Positions 1 to 5,659 of a DNA stretch of 5,659 nt are shown piece by piece. Position numbers and translations under genes: made by a program. How positions within the stretch are numbered: position 1 is the first letter of the stretch; each line of letters opens with the position of its first letter. The notes under the pieces were generated by a model that saw only the letters and a program-made list of their open reading frames with translations, ran no database searches and was not told where the DNA came from. Source of the DNA: UBA7398 sp964567545 (GTDB lineage Bacteria; Actinomycetota; Actinomycetes; Nanopelagicales; Nanopelagicaceae). The stretch is taken from positions 1 through 5,659 of the forward strand of contig CAZMNB010000071.1 in assembly GCA_964567545.1 (NCBI GenBank), given 5' to 3'.

Positions 1-1002
1 ACCAATATTTAATATTAATTGCATAGATATCCAGCAACCAATCCCAGCAGTTGCATATTTTTCAAAACTAGTGCTTGCACCGAGCGCCACTTTGAAAATC
101 GAAAGAATCAATCCGGAAAATAAAAGTAGTACTGCGAGTGTTCCCAAGAGTCCGAGCTCTTCGCCAATTACTGAAAAAATAAAATCAGTATGAGCTTCAG
201 CCAAAGTTCCCCACTTTTGTCTGCTTGCACCTAAACCAATTCCAAAGAACCCGCCCGAAGCCAAGCCCATTAAACTATGAGCTGGCTGCCAACCAACCCC
301 CTTGTAATATTTCACTGAAAATGGATCTAGCAACGCAAAAAATCTATTTAAGCGATTTCTATGGGTTAAAACTAAAACTGCAACTACTAGTCCACCTGCG
401 CCACCCGCGATTGATAAATCTTTCAGTGGAACCCCAGCGATAAATAGGATTCCGCCAAAAATCAACCCTACTACTACTGCAGTGCCGAGGTCTTTTCCTG
501 CATAAATTAAAGCTTCAATTAATAAGAATCCTGGGGTGAGCAAAACCCATATATTAGATTTAATTCCTTGAGCAATTTTTTGATCGTGTAACCGGAGCCG
601 AGCCGCACACCAAATAATAAAGCCCATTTTTGCAAACTCGCTCGGCTGAATGGTAAAACCCGCCAAGCTTATCCAGTTGGTATTTCCGTTTACATTCTTA
701 CCTAAACCTGGAACTTGCGGCAAGAGTAGAAAAATACATGATGCAACTAAAGAAAGTGGAGCAATTCGATCCCACAATTTAATCTTTAATTTCATTGCCA
801 AATAACCTACTAATAAAGCTATTACCAGAAAAAAAGCCTGTCTTCCAACGATTGAGAAGGAATTTCCAGTTTCATGCAATGACCGAACCGCAGATGCCGA
901 AAGCACCATTATTAAACCAAGACCGGTTAAAGCCGTTATCGAGATTAAGATTAAATAGTAAGATGCTTCGGGCTTGGCTAAAAAGTTCCGCTGCTTAGAC
1001 AT
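1..1002 (-). CDS. ftsW: SEDS-family septal peptidoglycan glycosyltransferase FtsW (3' partial)
   Basis: Membrane enzyme that polymerises lipid II into glycan strands at the division site, working with a class B penicillin-binding protein. The frame is open from the ATG at 1000-1002 to the left edge, giving 334 residues; the last span or two and the C-terminal tail lie outside. An in-frame TAG at 1012-1014 bounds the start, though no clear ribosome site precedes it. A short polar N-terminus is followed by about nine membrane spans, the first near 14-36. Motifs are VNGNTNW (104-110), IQPSEFAK (118-125), KDLGTA (170-175), SLMGLASGGFFGIGLGAS (243-260) and EAHTDFIFSVIGEELG (269-284). Asp273 aligns with the catalytic aspartate (Asp297 in E. 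coli FtsW). Ala268 replaces the proline usually found in the LPEAHTD block. Its place directly after murD in a dcw cluster and the QPSEFAK/EAHTDF wording favour FtsW over its paralogue RodA. The gene overlaps murD by eight bases. Confidence 0.95.
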   Translation of the reverse strand, partial: MSKQRNFLAKPEASYYLILISITALTGLGLIMVLSASAVRSLHETGNSFSIVGRQAFFLVIALLVGYLAMKLKIKLWDRIAPLSLVASCIFLLLPQVPGLGKNVNGNTNWISLAGFTIQPSEFAKMGFIIWCAARLRLHDQKIAQGIKSNIWVLLTPGFLLIEALIYAGKDLGTAVVVGLIFGGILFIAGVPLKDLSIAGGAGGLVVAVLVLTHRNRLNRFFALLDPFSVKYYKGVGWQPAHSLMGLASGGFFGIGLGASRQKWGTLAEAHTDFIFSVIGEELGLLGTLAVLLLFSGLILSIFKVALGASTSFEKYATAGIGCWISMQLILNIG

Positions 1003-2368
1003 TTTTTGCCACTAACTCAGTAACGGCAGCTTTAAAAGCATCACCGCGATGTGAATAAGAATTAAACTGATCCATGGACGCGCAAGCTGGCGCAAGCAGT
1101 ACCGTATCACCTGGTTTTGCAAGCGTTTTTGCCAATGTAATTACTTCTAGCATTACCTGATCGCCAGTTCCAGGATTAGAAATCAAATGCACCGGAATTT
1201 CAGGCGCAAATTTTTTCAGCGCAATTTCGATAATGCCACTATCTTTGCCAATCAAAATAACTTCTCGAAATCTGGTTTTCCCGCGCATTATCAGATTGTT
1301 CATATCCGCACCTTTCGCCAAACCCCCCGCAATCCAAATTGAAGAAGATTGTGAATTTAGCGCGGCCAATGCGGCATGTGGATTGGTGGCTTTTGAGTCA
1401 TTTACCCACTTGATATTGTTTTGATCTAGCACAAGTTCTAATCGATGGTGGTCTAATTCAAATTCCTTTAACCCTTTTTGCACCTTTTCTGGAGAAATTT
1501 TTAGCGCTCTAGCCAGACCACCTGCAGCTATTGCATTTAATACATTATGTGGAACTGTCGGTGAAATGTCAGACAATTCGCCAATAACTTCGGCCGAATC
1601 GCCATCGCTAAACGCTCTATCGATCAATAAGTTTTCTACCAATCCCAATTCGCCTATTCTTGGTGTCTCCAAGGAGAAATAAATTTTCTTTCCAGTATAA
1701 CTAGTTGAATATTTAGTAACTTCGGGGTCACTTAGGTTAAGCAGTGCCATTTTTGACATTTCCAGCATTTTTGCTTTCGACTTGGCATAATTTTCAAATG
1801 AACCATGCCAGTCAATGTGGTCATCAGCAATATTTAAAATACATCCGATCTCAAACCGTGCCTCTTTTGACCATTCGATTTGGAACGATGAAAGTTCTAA
1901 AGCTAGAACCTCATAATTATTTGGCGAGGTAACCGCGGAAATCACAGTCTCTCCCACATTTCCGCATGCGATACCGTTAATTTCAGCAGCACGGAATATC
2001 GATGCCACCATTTGGATAGTGGTGGTTTTACCGTTTGTGCCTGTAAGTGCAATCCACTTTTGATTTGGTGCAATCTCCAGTTTTACTCGCCAGGCTAGGT
2101 CTATCTCGCTAATTATTTCAATATTCAGTTTTTGGAAGGCCAAAATAAAGGAATGATCTTTTCGCCAACCCGGTGACACGCATACTAAGGAAAAACCAGA
2201 GATTTCATCGTGCGGAATTTTCGTTTTAACATTTGCGCCAAGGTTTTTTTCGTCAAATAGCTCAACATTTGCGCCATAACTTTTTAAGAAATTAAACATT
2301 GCGCTGCCAGTCACGCCCGCTCCAATAATGGCAATATTTTTATTTTTAAGTGACTCGAGAAAGGACAT
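995..2368 (-). CDS. murD: UDP-MurNAc-L-alanine:D-glutamate ligase MurD
   Basis: Cytoplasmic ATP-dependent Mur ligase that adds D-Glu to UDP-MurNAc-L-Ala, the second amino acid of the stem peptide. At 457 residues it has the usual length and all three domains. The N-terminal Rossmann-like domain opens with IAIIGAGVTGSA (12-23), for binding the UDP substrate, and has VSPGW (64-68). The central domain carries the P-loop TGTNGKTTT (109-117), ELSSFQIEW (158-166) and DDHIDWHGS (182-190); Lys198 aligns with the carbamylated lysine. The C-terminal domain has HHR (307-309), NDSKATNPHAA (323-333), IAGGLAKGAD (346-355) and LLAPACASMDQF (424-435). The ATG is bounded by the mraY TAA, which is in the same frame nine bases upstream. 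I see no good Shine-Dalgarno sequence, so initiation probably depends on ribosomes finishing mraY. The last codons overlap the ftsW start by eight bases. Confidence 0.97.
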   Translation of the reverse strand: MSFLESLKNKNIAIIGAGVTGSAMFNFLKSYGANVELFDEKNLGANVKTKIPHDEISGFSLVCVSPGWRKDHSFILAFQKLNIEIISEIDLAWRVKLEIAPNQKWIALTGTNGKTTTIQMVASIFRAAEINGIACGNVGETVISAVTSPNNYEVLALELSSFQIEWSKEARFEIGCILNIADDHIDWHGSFENYAKSKAKMLEMSKMALLNLSDPEVTKYSTSYTGKKIYFSLETPRIGELGLVENLLIDRAFSDGDSAEVIGELSDISPTVPHNVLNAIAAGGLARALKISPEKVQKGLKEFELDHHRLELVLDQNNIKWVNDSKATNPHAALAALNSQSSSIWIAGGLAKGADMNNLIMRGKTRFREVILIGKDSGIIEIALKKFAPEIPVHLISNPGTGDQVMLEVITLAKTLAKPGDTVLLAPACASMDQFNSYSHRGDAFKAAVTELVAKNV

Positions 2369-2374
2369 GATTAT

Positions 2375-3433
2375 TTAAGCAACAACCCATTGTGCGTAAA
2401 ATAAGGCCAACCCGGCAGCAACGGATAACCCGGCAATAATCCAAAATCTAATTACAATAGTTACTTCGCCCCACCCCAGTAGCTCAAAATGATGTTGCAA
2501 AGGCGCCATTTTAAATACCCGCTTACCACCGGACAATTTAAAGTAGCCAGTTTGGATAATTACTGAGAGGGTAATAATTACAAATAGGCCGCCAAGCGGG
2601 ATTAAAAGTAGTTCGGTGCGAAGCGTCATTGCTAATCCGGCAAGCGCGCCACCTAGAGCAAGCGAACCAGTATCGCCCATAAAAATTCGAGCGGGTGAAG
2701 CGTTCCACCAAAGGAATCCACAACAAGCACCGCTGAAAGCCGCCGCTAATACTGCCAGATCAAGCGGGTCTCTTACGTTATAACATTTTGGTCCCAGATT
2801 AACTGCGCAACTTTGGCCAAATTCCCAGACTCCAATTAAAACAAATGCTAAGAAAGTCATAACGGCAGCTCCAGTTGCCAAACCATCTAAACCATCGGTG
2901 AGGTTTACGCCATTACTTGAAGCGAGCACCATGAAAATTGCCCAGATGACCACCACCACCGCGCCTAATTTAATTGAGGTGTCTCTAACTGCCGAAAGGT
3001 TTAGTGACATTGGCGTTAAATCATTTTCATCTGGAAAGCGAGTTGCAAAGATTCCAAATAACGCAGCTAACATTGCCTGACCTGCAAGTTTTTGTTTGCC
3101 AGATAATCCCAAAGATTGTTTCCGCGAAACTTTAAGCCAATCATCGATAAATCCAACGGTGCCAAGACCTAAAACTAATCCAAGTACCAGAAGTGCCGAA
3201 ATACTCAACCGCACTCCGGTTGCTAGATGGCTTACAAAGAATCCGACGAAACTAGCAAAAATTAGAATTAGCCCGCCCATAGTAGGAGTGCCACGTTTTA
3301 CGTGATGAGTTGTTGGCCCATCATCTCGAATGATTTGCCCATAACCACGTTTTGCCAGAACTTTAATGAGCGCTGGCGTTCCAAAAAAACTCAAAAATAG
3401 TGAAATCGCGCCGGCAATCAGAATTCCTTTCAC
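2375..3433 (-). CDS. mraY: Phospho-N-acetylmuramoyl-pentapeptide-transferase MraY
   Basis: Integral membrane enzyme that transfers phospho-MurNAc-pentapeptide from UDP to undecaprenyl phosphate, making lipid I on the cytoplasmic face. I choose the GTG at 3433 (352 residues) because GGAGGAG sits five bases before it and GTGA overlaps the murF stop. A TTG at 3469 would add 12 polar residues. The protein is hydrophobic with about ten likely membrane spans, from residues 3-24 to 326-347. Family motifs in order are RDDGP (36-40), KRGTPTMGG (46-54), FIDD with Asp97 and Asp98, NLTDGLDGLATG (177-188), the metal-binding MGDTGS with Asp254, and PLQHHFELLGWGE (311-323). The triple-histidine block of many relatives reads Gln-His-His here, a form I recall from other actinobacteria. 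Cys209 and Cys217 lie in a loop between spans that is likely outside the cytoplasm. TAA ends the gene six bases before murD, in the same frame. Confidence 0.97.
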   Translation of the reverse strand: MKGILIAGAISLFLSFFGTPALIKVLAKRGYGQIIRDDGPTTHHVKRGTPTMGGLILIFASFVGFFVSHLATGVRLSISALLVLGLVLGLGTVGFIDDWLKVSRKQSLGLSGKQKLAGQAMLAALFGIFATRFPDENDLTPMSLNLSAVRDTSIKLGAVVVVIWAIFMVLASSNGVNLTDGLDGLATGAAVMTFLAFVLIGVWEFGQSCAVNLGPKCYNVRDPLDLAVLAAAFSGACCGFLWWNASPARIFMGDTGSLALGGALAGLAMTLRTELLLIPLGGLFVIITLSVIIQTGYFKLSGGKRVFKMAPLQHHFELLGWGEVTIVIRFWIIAGLSVAAGLALFYAQWVVA

Positions 3434-4821
3434 GACGACTCCTCCGGCTCGTTTACCCGATTGCGCCAAAACTTAGCGATTTCAGCGGCGATTATCTCAA
3501 GATGTTCGGCTCTCGAGGCTTTTACAAGTATCACGTCGCCCACTTCAAAATGAGAAAAAAGTTCAACGGCAGCGCTTTGCTGAGCATAATAATGCGAAAC
3601 CATTTCCATAGGTTCTGGAGCCCGATAATTCAGATTGCCGATTGCCACTAAATGATCGATGTTTAGCGCAGCTGCGGCAGAGGCAACCTCTGCGTGCGCG
3701 CTCTCTGAGAGAGTTCCTAGTTCATGCATTGTTCCTAAGAAGGCCCAGGATCTACCGCCGCGTTCTTGACTCAAGAGCGCCAATGTTCGGAGCGCTGCAA
3801 TCATGCTCTCTGGATTGGCATTATAAGAATCATTAATAAGTAGCAAACCGTTCTCTTCGCTTATTTCCATCCGCCACTTGCTAGTCATTTCGGCGGTGGA
3901 GAGAGCCGATGCAATAACTTCGATTGGAATACTTAATGCGGTGGCTGCCGCGGCCGCAGCAAGCGCGTTAGCGACTTGGTGCATCCCTGCAATTCGAAGT
4001 CCAACTGCTTCTCTTCCCTGTGGCGTAACTAGATCAAAGTGAGCATAACCTTCTCGGTATTCCACGTCAGCTGCTCTAATATCTACTTTTCCATTCTCAC
4101 CGAAAGTTAGAACTTTTGCGGAAGTATTAGAGACCATTTTTGGCGTAAATTCATCATAATTTCCCAGAACCGCAAAATCTTTAGACGAAAGTCCAACTAC
4201 CATTTCATTTTTTGCGATGGCAATATTTTCGCGAGATCCAAATTCCCCAAGATGTGCACTACCTACTTTTAGCACAACTCCCACGTTTGGCTTTGCTAAT
4301 TGAGTCAATTTTGCAATGTCGCCAATATTTCGAGCTCCCATTTCTACAACGCAAAACTTTGTATCTAGAGAACATCTCAAAATAGTTAATGGTACGCCCA
4401 GTTCGTTATTGTAAGAACCGAATGGTGAAACAGTTTTACCTACCGCACCTAAAATGTGAGAGAGTAAATCTTTTGTGGTTGTCTTACCTTGTGATCCAGT
4501 TATTGCTACAACTTTCAAATCTTTAACATTTAATCGAACATAGTTCGCGAGTTTTCCAAGTGACTCTAAGACATTAGCCACTCTTATGGATGGGGCAGCA
4601 ACTTCACGTGAAACTAATGCAAAAACTGCACCACCTGAAATAACCTCACCGATGTAGTCGTGGCCGTCACTAGACCCGCCCGATAACGCTACAAATGCAC
4701 CGCCTTTGATCAGCGTTCTCGAATCAAAAAAGAAATCTCCAGCAAAAATGATTTTTTCATCAATCCCTTTAATTTCTCCACCAACAATCTCAGCAATTTT
4801 TTTGATTGTTAATGGAATCAT
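3430..4821 (-). CDS. murF: UDP-MurNAc-tripeptide:D-Ala-D-Ala ligase MurF
   Basis: Cytoplasmic ATP-dependent Mur ligase that attaches the D-Ala-D-Ala dipeptide and completes the UDP-MurNAc-pentapeptide, the substrate of MraY encoded next. It is 463 residues, a normal length. The N-terminal domain carries DSRTLIKGGAFVAL (33-46) and DGHDYI (52-57). The central ATPase domain has the P-loop GSQGKTTTK (109-117), NNELGVPLTIL (138-148), VVEMGARNIGDIAKL (158-172) and AHLGEFGSRENIA (189-201), followed by Lys204, the candidate carbamylated lysine. Further on are INDSYNANPESM (329-340), GTMHELG (363-369) and KASRAEHLE (434-442). One oddity is Lys185 in the block VVLKVGSAH, where relatives as I recall them have Asn. 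The ATG start is supported by a nearby Shine-Dalgarno sequence and an in-frame stop just upstream. The start overlaps the murE stop, and the TGA stop overlaps the mraY GTG start. Confidence 0.97.
   Translation of the reverse strand: MIPLTIKKIAEIVGGEIKGIDEKIIFAGDFFFDSRTLIKGGAFVALSGGSSDGHDYIGEVISGGAVFALVSREVAAPSIRVANVLESLGKLANYVRLNVKDLKVVAITGSQGKTTTKDLLSHILGAVGKTVSPFGSYNNELGVPLTILRCSLDTKFCVVEMGARNIGDIAKLTQLAKPNVGVVLKVGSAHLGEFGSRENIAIAKNEMVVGLSSKDFAVLGNYDEFTPKMVSNTSAKVLTFGENGKVDIRAADVEYREGYAHFDLVTPQGREAVGLRIAGMHQVANALAAAAAATALSIPIEVIASALSTAEMTSKWRMEISEENGLLLINDSYNANPESMIAALRTLALLSQERGGRSWAFLGTMHELGTLSESAHAEVASAAAALNIDHLVAIGNLNYRAPEPMEMVSHYYAQQSAAVELFSHFEVGDVILVKASRAEHLEIIAAEIAKFWRNRVNEPEESS
3439..3445 (-). 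promoter_or_regulatory. Strong ribosome binding site that fixes the mraY start
   Basis: On the minus strand GGAGGAG lies five bases before a GTG codon (3431-3433), inside the last codons of murF. It is the strongest Shine-Dalgarno match at any junction in the window. It argues that mraY starts at this GTG rather than at the in-frame TTG 36 bases upstream (3467-3469). Confidence 0.8.
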
Positions 4822-5659
4822 GATTTACCTTCAATTGCTTGCGCTAGTTCTATCCGATCATCAAAAGGTTGGATTACGCCGGCGATTTCCTGACCGATTT
4901 CATGGCCTTTTCCCAGCAAAAGCACAGTATCTCCGGGATTGGCAAGAGAGACTGCATATGCAATTGCACTTTTTCGATTTTCAATCACTTTTGATAATGG
5001 TTGTAATTTCAATCCATCAGTCATTGATTTAAGGATGGAAGTTGGCGATTCGCTTCGTGGGTTATCGCTAGTAAAGATTGCGACATCTGAACCATTTATA
5101 AGGGCGGCGCCCATTAAAGGCCGCTTTGTTAAATCTCGATCACCACCACAGCCAAGTAATGCGATGACTCTGCCAGCGGTAAATCTCTTCGCCGTTTCCA
5201 ACACGCGAGCAACTGCATCTGGAGAATGCGCGTAATCCACAAAAGCCCCAAAGTTTTGCCCAAGATTTATCGGTTGTAACCGACCTGGTGCGCCAGTCAT
5301 CGACTGCATCTGCGTGCCAACAAAAATTGGATCTAAACCGCTCTCCACCGCAAGTGCGACCGCCATGATTGCATTCTCTAAATTGTATTCGCCAAATAGT
5401 GGCAACTTCCCCTCAATTAGAATTCCACCAATTCCACGAATTGAAACTTCGTATCCATGTAACGTTGCAATGGCAGAGTCAAAATACCAATTCGCTTCAC
5501 GATTGAATTTAGAAAGTGTGATCACTGGGATTTCCGAATCTGATGCGAGTTTTTCGCCATACACGCTATCAATATTTATGAAACCTTTGTCCGCATATTC
5601 AAAATTGAAGAGTGATTTCTTTGCTTGGTAGTAGTTTTCCATCGAACCGTGAAAATCTA
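4818..5659 (-). CDS. murE: UDP-MurNAc-tripeptide synthetase MurE, meso-diaminopimelate type (5' partial)
   Basis: Cytoplasmic Mur ligase that joins the third stem-peptide residue to UDP-MurNAc-L-Ala-D-Glu using ATP. The reading frame is open to the right edge; about 279 complete codons are visible, so the N-terminal UDP-binding domain and the ATP P-loop lie outside. Numbering from the first complete codon (5655-5657), the fragment opens with DFHGSMENY, the conserved region after the ATP site. Lys13 (5619-5621) aligns with the carbamylated lysine of the family. The C-terminal domain follows: VDYAHSPDA, GCGGDRD with KRPLMG, the DNPR motif (codons at 5055-5066) and GKGHE near the end. In this family DNPR marks meso-diaminopimelate rather than lysine as substrate, so the peptidoglycan is predicted to be of the DAP type. 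The TGA stop overlaps the murF ATG by four bases (ATGA), implying translational coupling. Identity is secure; only the start is unknown. Confidence 0.97.
   Translation of the reverse strand, partial: DFHGSMENYYQAKKSLFNFEYADKGFINIDSVYGEKLASDSEIPVITLSKFNREANWYFDSAIATLHGYEVSIRGIGGILIEGKLPLFGEYNLENAIMAVALAVESGLDPIFVGTQMQSMTGAPGRLQPINLGQNFGAFVDYAHSPDAVARVLETAKRFTAGRVIALLGCGGDRDLTKRPLMGAALINGSDVAIFTSDNPRSESPTSILKSMTDGLKLQPLSKVIENRKSAIAYAVSLANPGDTVLLLGKGHEIGQEIAGVIQPFDDRIELAQAIEGKS
4828..4832 (-). promoter_or_regulatory. Ribosome binding site of murF
   Basis: On the minus strand GAAGG lies six bases before the murF ATG (4819-4821), inside the last codons of murE. An in-frame TAA two codons upstream of that ATG (4825-4827) rules out a longer murF protein, so this site and the ATG agree. 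Confidence 0.7.

Larger units (their letters stand above)
1..5659 (-). other. Part of the division and cell wall (dcw) operon
   Basis: Five genes in the order murE, murF, mraY, murD, ftsW fill the window on one strand. The largest gap is six bases and three of the four junctions overlap. This is the order known from actinobacterial and many other bacterial dcw clusters. In such clusters an ftsI-like gene usually precedes murE, and murG, murC, ftsQ and ftsZ often follow ftsW; those would lie outside the window. No promoter or terminator is visible inside, so a single long transcript is the simplest reading. Confidence 0.85.

Noticed and set aside
225..998. Short plus-strand open frames (225-443 and 795-998) in the left part of the window, where no long closed minus-strand frame ends
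   Set aside because: This region is ftsW on the minus strand, whose frame is open from 1002 to position 1 and matches SEDS motifs throughout; the plus-strand frames are antisense by-products.
1..1002. RodA instead of FtsW for the SEDS gene
   Set aside because: Position directly after murD in a dcw cluster and the motif wording favour FtsW; the missing C-terminus leaves only slight doubt.
1002..1007. A run of six A on the minus strand at the murD/ftsW overlap, as a possible slippage site fusing MurD to FtsW
   Set aside because: Reaching the ftsW frame would need a +1 shift, six A is short for polymerase slippage, and there is no visible stimulatory structure; a simple overlap explains it.
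2949..2961. A short run of ACC repeats in mraY
   Set aside because: It encodes a run of valines in a membrane span and is explained by amino acid composition, not by a functional repeat.
4706..5032. A 108-codon open frame on the plus strand across the murE/murF junction
   Set aside because: It is antisense to two well-conserved genes, has no recognisable domain and no supporting ribosome site; the frame is a by-product of the coding strand.
4939..5631. Two roughly 100-codon plus-strand open frames (4939-5235 and 5314-5631)
   Set aside because: Both lie wholly inside murE on the opposite strand and translate to low-complexity, Ser/Pro/Ala-rich sequence without a known fold.

Overview
This window is one uninterrupted stretch of a division and cell wall (dcw) cluster. 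Every gene is on the minus strand, so transcription runs from position 5659 towards position 1. In gene order it holds murE (5' end outside the window), murF, mraY, murD and ftsW (3' end outside the window). No gap between genes exceeds 6 bases. There is no non-coding stretch, promoter, terminator, RNA gene, mobile element, repeat or CRISPR array that I can support.

The organism looks like an actinobacterium. The MraY sequence (N-terminal DDGP and GTPTMGG blocks, the CYNVRDPLDLA loop, the PLQHHFE block), the FtsW block NGNTNW and the MurD block IADDHIDWHGS all resemble actinobacterial versions as I remember them. The DNA is nevertheless AT-rich, roughly low-to-mid 40s percent GC by eye, with many AAA, AAT, TTA and ATT codons. 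Low-GC free-living actinobacteria of the freshwater acI type (Nanopelagicales) would fit; this is an inference, not an identification.

Layout from right to left: 5659-4818 murE adds meso-diaminopimelate (it carries the DNPR motif); 4821-3430 murF adds D-Ala-D-Ala; 3433-2375 mraY moves the finished phospho-MurNAc-pentapeptide onto undecaprenyl phosphate at the membrane; 2368-995 murD adds D-Glu, an earlier step; 1002-1 ftsW is the SEDS glycosyltransferase that polymerises lipid II at the division septum. The junctions are a 4-base ATGA overlap (murE/murF), a 4-base GTGA overlap (murF/mraY), a 6-base gap (mraY/murD) and an 8-base overlap (murD/ftsW). This suggests one transcript with translational coupling. 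Clear Shine-Dalgarno sequences precede murF and mraY, but I see none before murD or ftsW.

I found no sign of a new biological system. This is a conserved core-genome region. The points worth a second look are small: a likely mis-assigned longer mraY start, a few substitutions in conserved motifs (FtsW Pro to Ala near the catalytic Asp, MurF Asn to Lys), and the in-frame arrangement of mraY and murD.
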